Below, piece after piece: positions 58,025 through 64,000 of a stretch of DNA of 64,000 bases. Under the pieces are notes generated by a model that was not told where the DNA came from, did no database searches, and was given only the letters and a program-made list of their open reading frames with translations. Every line of letters starts with the position of its first letter. Position 1 is the first letter of the stretch. The position numbers and the translations under genes were made by a program. This stretch comes from Gordionus sp. m RMFG-2023 (lineage: Eukaryota > Nematomorpha > Gordioida > Chordodea > Parachordodidae), in assembly GCF_954871325.1 (NCBI RefSeq), contig NC_088776.1, positions 61,590,954 to 61,654,953 on the forward strand, read 5' to 3'.

Positions 58025-59100
58025 TTTTTATCCTTTTAATTTGTTATTTTTTTTAATAATGACTACCACTCAATTTCTGGCCTTTGCCTAGGTTATACAA
58101 GTTTATCAAATATTAATGAAAATTTGTATGTATATAATATGTAACGGTTACCGTCATATGGTCTATCTTTAACGTTCCTCCCCATGGAACCATTAAATAT
58201 CCAAATGATCACACAGATTGAAAATACATATATCATAGCGTTATGGAGTCCAAATAATTTATTCATAATAAATAATTTTTATATGATCAAAATTAAATCT
58301 TTTTAAATAAGATTTTTAAATTGTTTTTATGAATATAAAAATGTAAACGTTTTACTTATTTAAAAATTTATAAACGATATTTAAAAATATATATTTATCA
58401 AGTTATGAGCGAATAAATATATAATGAATCAAAATTACAAAATTAAAAATGTAAATAATATTATATTCATCGCTTCATATTTGCTGATGATGAGATAACA
58501 AATAAAAAAAAGGGGGCCAGGTTCGAGGGGTGAATTATTTTAATAATTACTAAAGATTAAAGAAAGTAACAACAATTCTTGCTCATAGTTAAAATATATA
58601 TCCAATGAATGTATAAATTATAACCTTTCTTAAAATTTTTTCACTAATTGAATTAAATATAGACCCCAAATATTTTATTAATTTTCATATTTAAGGATAG
58701 GAAGGGTTCAGAACAAGAGTAAAATTCACCACCCCTTTGTCATAACTAAGCCGCAGTTGTAATATTTGAAAAAAAATATATAATAATTCTTGAAAAAGTA
58801 TAGGTTGAATTATGGTTGTTTCGTTTCGATTCATCCAACTTATTAGCCATTATTTACTTGTTAAAATATAGAAAACGAGGTATAATCCTGGAATAATATC
58901 TGTCAAGTCACAGCTTTTTTTTTATATATATTTCTTTTTATAAGTATCTTTTATTATTTTGTAGTCTATCGTTATCTGATTGCAATATTTTGTGGATGTT
59001 ACAAAACTATTTTATATTGTGATTTCTTCTATTTTATAACCAAAATATCTTAATAGATATGAGATTACCTGCTTAATTAAAATATTTAAATTTTATAATT
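58025..59100. other. AT-rich stretch, no gene seen
   Basis: No recognisable gene or repeat. A palindromic GTAACGGTTAC occurs at about 58,142. Confidence 0.5.
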
Positions 59101-59300
59101 GTTAAAGGCTCTATTTGAGCCGATTTAAAACGGCTAACCAAATATTTTATCTAAAAAATATCTTATGCGAGTCTGAAGATTTTGGTAAAGGATGGTACAA
59201 AAATTTGGACATCTATTAACAAAATCTCGACGTTAATATAATATTATTTTGGTCAAAATATAGAGATAGCTGTTTTTACAAATTTAAACAAAACTATTTT
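59101..59300. mobile_element. Decayed hAT MITE, relative of 44,310-44,533
   Basis: Reads, in the opposite orientation to the 44.3-kb copy, GAGCCGATTTAAAACGGCTAA, then GTCTGAAGATTTTGG and AATATAGAGATAGCTG, which align with that element. The ends are worn and no target duplication is visible, so it is an older copy. Confidence 0.6.
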
Positions 59301-60414
59301 TGAATATGCCAAATTTGATTAAAACTTAGTCACATTTTTATTACAATCTCCTATAAATATTTGTATACATTCTTAGATTAAAATTATAAATGAATGGCAA
59401 TAAAATCTTATTAACATATAGTAAAAAAAATAAACATGAGTATCCTACCTCAGATTTTTTTAAAAATTTTTACTAGAGTTTGTATAAATATTACAACTAA
59501 GTATTATTTTAGCCATCAACTTCGAGAAGCGGCTCCTGAGATAAGGGCATCTAAAGTTTTAAAAAATAGGATATTTTGGGAAAAATGCACTCCCTTTAAT
59601 TTTAGATATCTTTGAATATAATTGAAGTTAGAAGCGTCATTAAAATTTCTATATATCATCTTATTATTATATCTTAAAGTTATATAATTTAAAATATTGT
59701 TTTTTTTTAAATACAATTTAAATGTTAAAAACTGGAAATAGAAAACTTAAATAATTTTAAATAATATCGAATATTCTTTCAAATTTTATTTTATGCGTAG
59801 CTATAATTTTAATTAATAAAAATGAAAATTTAATAAGGGCTTGAGTACAGGTTTAGGAGTAAGGCGTTTTAATAATTAGTTAATTATAAAATATGATTTT
59901 ATACATCATTCGTTCTTATATATTTAGGCCAAAAAATTTTAAATATTTTATTATTACATGTATTTAAATAAAAGATTAGAAGGGGGCATTCATAGTAAAC
60001 GCGTTGTTGATTTTTAAAAAAAATTAATATTCTCTTGGAAAAATAATTATACATTTAAAGGCTGACTTTCTTTTTTTAAAAAGGTTAAAGGTTAAATAAT
60101 AAAATCATTTATTTTTGCAACCCCCAGACCGACTTCCTCCCACTTTTAATCTTTCTAGCACATTCCTAAATCTTTTATTATTATACATTTATTTTTCCAT
60201 CGTTTTTCTTTCCTTGATGTATTTTTTTTTCTCACAATTTTTCTTACATTGTTTTTTTTTGTAAGTTTTTTTTTATTAGTGTATTATTTTGCAAGTTTTT
60301 TTTTACCCATGGATATATTTTTTTACCTATTAAAGGTCATAAGATATATAAATCAGACACCAGCCTAATCCCGACCGGAGTACACGAACCTAGGCGTATT
60401 TTAATTCTTTTAAA
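59301..60414. other. AT-rich stretch, no clear gene
   Basis: Near 59,510-59,620 both strands have short open readings of normal composition (plus: REAAPEIRASKVLKNRIFWE; minus: DALISGAASR), perhaps a transposon scrap. T-rich runs repeat at 60,195-60,310. A GC-richer patch near 60,125-60,175 reads RNVLERLKVGGSRSGG on the minus strand before a stop. I cannot assign any of these. Confidence 0.35.
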
Positions 60415-60606
60415 TAAACTAGCACCGGGCCTTAAATATTTTTTTTTAAAATGTCCGGGCCGAGCCAGGCTGTATATTTTTAAAATAAATATTTCAAATA
60501 GCCATTATTGGCTATTAAAATTAAACATATTGTATTCTTAAAAATCGGGGCCGAGCCAAAAAGTATTTTTGAAAAATAAGGGCCGGGACTTGTAAATGGG
60601 AACCTC
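60415..60606. mobile_element. Small GC-ended MITE, family M2, copy 2
   Basis: Contains GGGCCGAGCC twice and inverted ends CACCGGGCCTTAAA (left) and AAGGGCCGGGACTTG (right), and the core TAGCCATTATTGGCTATTAA shared, inverted, with 56,430-56,555. The right end CCCATTTAC...AGGTT read inward is of the TAGAGGTTCCCA hAT kind. Confidence 0.5.
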
Positions 60607-62200
60607 TACATCTATCTAATAAAAATATTACATTTACAATAATATCAAATTTATATAAAATTTTATATTTTGTCTTTGATAATTTATATTATGCTATATA
60701 TGAAATTATTTTCCAAGAATTTTATACAATAACAAAATTATTATATATTATATCATTAAATGAAAAAAAAAAATTTATTTGAACAAACATTCATCTCTAT
60801 ATTATATTTACCCTTTTCAAAAATCAAAAAAATTAACTTCCTTATGTATGTTTAACTTAAATCAAAAAACATTTTACATATTTTTAATATACGCTTTCCT
60901 TATAACTAGATGAGCTAGCTAGTTTTTATATAATTGAATTATTATTTTGGATAAAATTTTAAAATAATGTATAATATTAAATTTGATTACAAGGTTATAT
61001 CAAAGGCAATAAATTTTAATTAAATATACAAGGTTTATTATATACGTGCCAGGTAAAAATTATTCGATTGCTGTTAGATTTTCGTAAAAATAAATTATCA
61101 AGGGCTTAACCCCATTTTTACCGGCCTTCAGACGTGTTTGAAAATAAAAATAATTTATAGCCCAAATAAATAGAGGTATAATTTTTTTTAAAAAGGTTTT
61201 AATGATGATTATATGATCATTTTAAAATTTAGACAAATTAACTAAAATGGTATGGGTTTGCTAATTATTTTAAATTCCATCATTTAGTTATCAGATAAAA
61301 TACCAGAAATTCAAGAACAGGGGATCCAATGAAGTAGTAACTTTTTTTTTGATTGTGAAATTTGCTTTTCTCATAAAAATTTTAAAAAAGGTAGATTTTT
61401 TAAAAAAATATATAGAATGTTGGATATTTTTTGGGAGACTTAATGGTATATTTCGGAAATTTAAATAATTGAGAAGAATTGTGATAGTCGTGTTGGGTGT
61501 GACCTACGACTTTTAAAAAAAATAGGTAATAGACTAGATAACCCTCTTTGCTATTACTTATAACCAAAGTTAAAAAATATCTGCATGGAGACCTAGTGAA
61601 GCGCTGTTACGACCATGTGCCACTTCGATAACTTGTGTCAGACGTTACCATTTTTGCCCTAAGTTTGAGATCAAAAGACTCATATGGTCTAAAATAGAAA
61701 AATGACGACATTTATATATTAAAGTAGACAGCAACGTAATTTATATAATAAAATTTCCAAACATTCTAAATCTAGACGAGTTAAATAATAAATTATATTT
61801 TATTAGTTGACTTTGAATAGGTAAGTAAAAATGAATGCGCGAATTGTGAATCGCTATGGAGAGTATAAAGAAAATGCCTTCACGAGGTTCGACCGTTAGT
61901 TTACGAATGTGAGAGTCAAGTTCCTTACAGATAAGGCACGATACCCAGGGTTGTTAAGATAGTGGAAATTATAGGATTGAATATGTGTTATTATGAAATT
62001 TCTGAATATTTTGGTATATTAAGTTGCACCTTTTTCTCAAGTATGTTAAGTGCTTTTGGAAGGAGCCAATGAATCAATGCACGTATCGCATACCAGGAAT
62101 TGACCAAGCTTCCAGGGAATTTAATAAATCCCATCTAAATGTTTCCGATCAGATCTGAAAAGACTATCTGTGTTTTCCTTGTACCACTTTCATATGTTAT
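60607..62200. other. No recognised gene; one GC-richer island
   Basis: Mostly AT-rich. From about 61,490 to 62,160 the composition is closer to coding DNA and several short open readings occur (plus: MNARIVNRYGEYKENAFTRF near 61,831), but I recognise no family on either strand. The island precedes the truncated LINE fragment. Confidence 0.4.
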
Positions 62201-62202
62201 TA

Positions 62203-62343
62203 AATGACTCCATTATAGTACAATTTATACCCATCTCCAATCATAAAAGTCATCTGATTATTCCATTTCGTCTCTTGTATGCACGCTATATCAACTTTTC
62301 TCTTGTTCAACATTGATGCCAATTCTCTCGTTTTACTTTTAAG
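62203..62343 (-). pseudogene. LINE endonuclease domain, distal part
   Basis: Minus strand reads LKSKTRELASMLNKRKVDIA, then CIQETKW and GDGYKLYYNGV before the similarity stops. QETKW holds the catalytic Glu of the apurinic-type (exonuclease-endonuclease-phosphatase) fold, and GYKLYYNG is the usual sequel in RTE-like LINEs. It is the direct continuation of 63,503-63,740, separated by an inserted MITE. Truncated after GVI. Confidence 0.85.
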
Positions 62344-63494
62344 CTTAGGCGTAGCCAGGGGGAGGGGACAAGAGAAAATTTCCTTCCCCCCCTTCAAAAA
62401 TTTATCACTTTTGTAAATAGATAATAAAAAATATTCCCCTTAGTCCCCCCACTCCCTGACCCTCAAAAATGTATGCATATATCTTAAACAATAATTTGAA
62501 AGAAAGAATGTAAATGTTAATATTTTTTTTATAAAACTATTCATCATAATTTATACATTTTTGGTAAAATAAATTTATAAATATATAAAATGAATCAAAA
62601 ATATTTTTTAATAAATGAAATATAAGCCAAAAAAAGTTTTAAGACAAAAGGGAAATGTATTATAATTATTAATAATAGATCCATAAAATTACTAAATAAT
62701 ATAATATATCAAATATAATTTTTTATAAAGTGAGTAATTTTAATTTATTTATCTTAATACAAGTTAAATATAATAATTATACTATTGATAAAATTAAATC
62801 ACAAATTAAATAAAAAAGAATATTATATGTCATAGATTTGCAATATATCTGATTTTATCATATCATATGACAATCAAGTATTTTTTACCAATAAAGCGAA
62901 TTATGTATTTTACAGAAAACTATAAAATATTGATAAGGACATCAGAAAATATTTTTCAAAGACATTGTGGGATGATATGAATATTAAAATATCATTTTAC
63001 TTAAAATAAATAGATGGCGTTAAATAATTGAATGCAAATTGTTGCTATATTTATTATCAAGAGCATTGATTAAAATTTGTTAAATTATTAACTGTAATAT
63101 ATTCAATAACTGTCAAATATGTCTGTAAAAGTGGAATTTTACCTAGTTTTTTATAACTGTAATTTATAATAGAGGAATATCAACTATATGTCTACTTACT
63201 TTTTATAAATAAATTCTTATAATTGTTTGGAATAAATTATTACCATGCTTTTATATTAATGTATAATCAAGTAATTTATTATATTTATAAACTAATAAAA
63301 ATATATTTCATATTTGTTCCAGGCTTTTTTTTTATTAAAATTTGTAAAAATATTTTATGACTATATATAGACTAAAGTAACCCGGACGAAGGCTGGGCAA
63401 AAGTGGGCCGAAAGTCCGCCCAAAAGGGAATCTGGGGGCGAAGCCCCAGTAATTTTTTAATTCCCCTCCTTATGAAAATTTGGCTACGCCTATG
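62344..63494. mobile_element. hAT MITE, 1,151 bp, inserted in a LINE
   Basis: The ends are inverted repeats, CTTAGGCGTAGCCAGGGGG on the left and CATAGGCGTAGCCAAAT read inward from the right. They are flanked by the 8-bp duplication CTTTTAAG (62,336-62,343) and CCTTTAAG (63,495-63,502), one mismatch. Removing the element and one duplicate restores the LINE reading without a gap. The inside is AT-rich without a transposase frame. GC-rich blocks lie at both ends (63,379-63,450 on the right). Confidence 0.9.
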
Positions 63495-63502
63495 CCTTTA
63501 AG

Positions 63503-63740
63503 TGTCCCAATATTCAAACTTTCTAACCTTGTTTTCTTGGCTTTGACCGTTATTTTACTTTTCGCAAGATGAAGGTCTACACCCAACGTATCGCTTGTAG
63601 GGAATGCCCTATCTTTCATATTCATATTTTCATTTATGTCCTTCATTTTGGTTTTATTGGAAAAGTATTCTTAACACGCGGCTGTCCAAGTCTGTCGGTG
63701 ACCGGGGTGTCATCTCTAAGCTCCGAAATATCGACATAAG
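63503..63740 (-). pseudogene. LINE open reading frame, region before and start of endonuclease
   Basis: Minus strand is open for about 79 codons: VDISELRDDTPVTDRLGQPR at the upstream side, then NMKDRAFPTSDTLGVDLHL and AKKTRLESLNIGTLK, where LNIGTL is the start of the endonuclease fold (LRIGTLN in relatives). No stop within this stretch, so the LINE was recently active or captured. It begins abruptly near 63,740, i.e. both ends are truncated. Probably the same family as the polymerase relic at 31.5 kb. Confidence 0.8.
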
Positions 63741-63759
63741 ATAGAATATAAAGCACAAA

Positions 63760-64000
63760 ATGTTAGAAATTATTATAAAGATTAAGACGAGACATCTTAT
63801 AATCTCATAACATGATTGATAAAAAGTTAAATGATTTTGTTATAATAGACAATCGGTAGGGAAAGTAAAAAATTTTAAAAAAGAGTGGGTTGGCTTGTTA
63901 GTTAAAATCCACGCATTACCTACCTCATATCATGATTAAAAGACAATAAACAATTGGATGATATGGTATGTCTTACCTGCCGCAACTAAAATTGAAAAAA
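63760..64000 (+). repeat. Dispersed repeat, copy 2 (runs off the window)
   Basis: Matches 4,440-4,745, best from 63,870 on (GGCTTGTTAGTTAAAATCCA, ACCTCATATCATGA, TATGGTATGTCTTACC). See the entry at 4,440. Confidence 0.55.

Noticed and set aside
59521-59550. 30-nt minus-strand phase-1 candidate (ALISGAASR)
   Set aside because: The plus strand has an equally protein-like frame (REAAPEIRASKVLKNRIF) over the same bases, so the strand is undecided.
1-64000. tRNA, rRNA or snRNA genes
   Set aside because: No convincing A/B boxes in a cloverleaf setting and no rRNA core sequences were seen by eye. A covariance-model search would be needed to exclude small RNAs.

Overview
The window is a very AT-rich (about four fifths A+T by eye) eukaryotic chromosome fragment. 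There are no bacterial-style operons, no rRNA or tRNA genes that I can see, and no long intact open reading frame. The repertoire of decayed mobile elements (several hAT transposases, two LINE families, a Ty3/gypsy-type element, a DIRS-like element, hAT- and mariner-like MITEs) fits an invertebrate-like animal genome. I cannot name the species.

Layout. 1-7 kb: intron-like or intergenic AT-rich DNA with one hAT-like end, a scrap of LINE and a dispersed repeat. 7.2-17.4 kb: three copies (a, b, c) of a dispersed repeat R1, a tandem duplication (9.48-11.09 kb), a LINE relic on the minus strand (11.5-12.56 kb) and a hAT relic between long inverted repeats (13.0-14.56 kb). 17.55-20.7 kb: a GC-richer DIRS-like fossil. 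20.7-25.3 kb: two copies of a module 'd', the first split by a BED-finger hAT transposon. 25.5-26.4 kb: a 900-bp TA-flanked MITE. 27.6-28.2 kb: an acidic coding-looking exon and a micro-exon on the minus strand. 28.9-41.5 kb: two copies of a long segmental duplication carrying hAT and LINE relics. 35.6-52.0 kb: degenerate tandem repeats of about 0.6-0.7 kb. 52-55.45 kb: a Ty3/gypsy fossil at the end of that array. 55.5-64 kb: AT-rich DNA with small MITEs and a LINE endonuclease fragment split by a hAT MITE with an 8-bp target duplication.

The most interesting signal is a recurrent pattern on the minus strand: very short segments (15-42 nt, always a multiple of three) preceded by an AG acceptor and followed by a GT donor, each openly readable only if it is entered and left in intron phase 1. 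They occur in R1 (signature VVPG), in the 9.5-11 kb pair, in module d and, repeatedly, once per monomer of the 36-52 kb tandem array (signature K-P/H-x-N/H-A). Size differences between copies are multiples of three. In the 9.5-11 kb pair the short segment differs more than its flanks. I infer that this is the body of one or more micro-exon genes that grew by duplicating intron-plus-micro-exon modules, comparable in architecture (not shown to be homologous) to schistosome micro-exon genes or aphid bicycle effector genes. This is an inference from sequence alone; transcript evidence would decide it.

Apart from that system the window is a transposon graveyard. Much of the remaining sequence holds nothing I can recognise, and that is stated for each long stretch.
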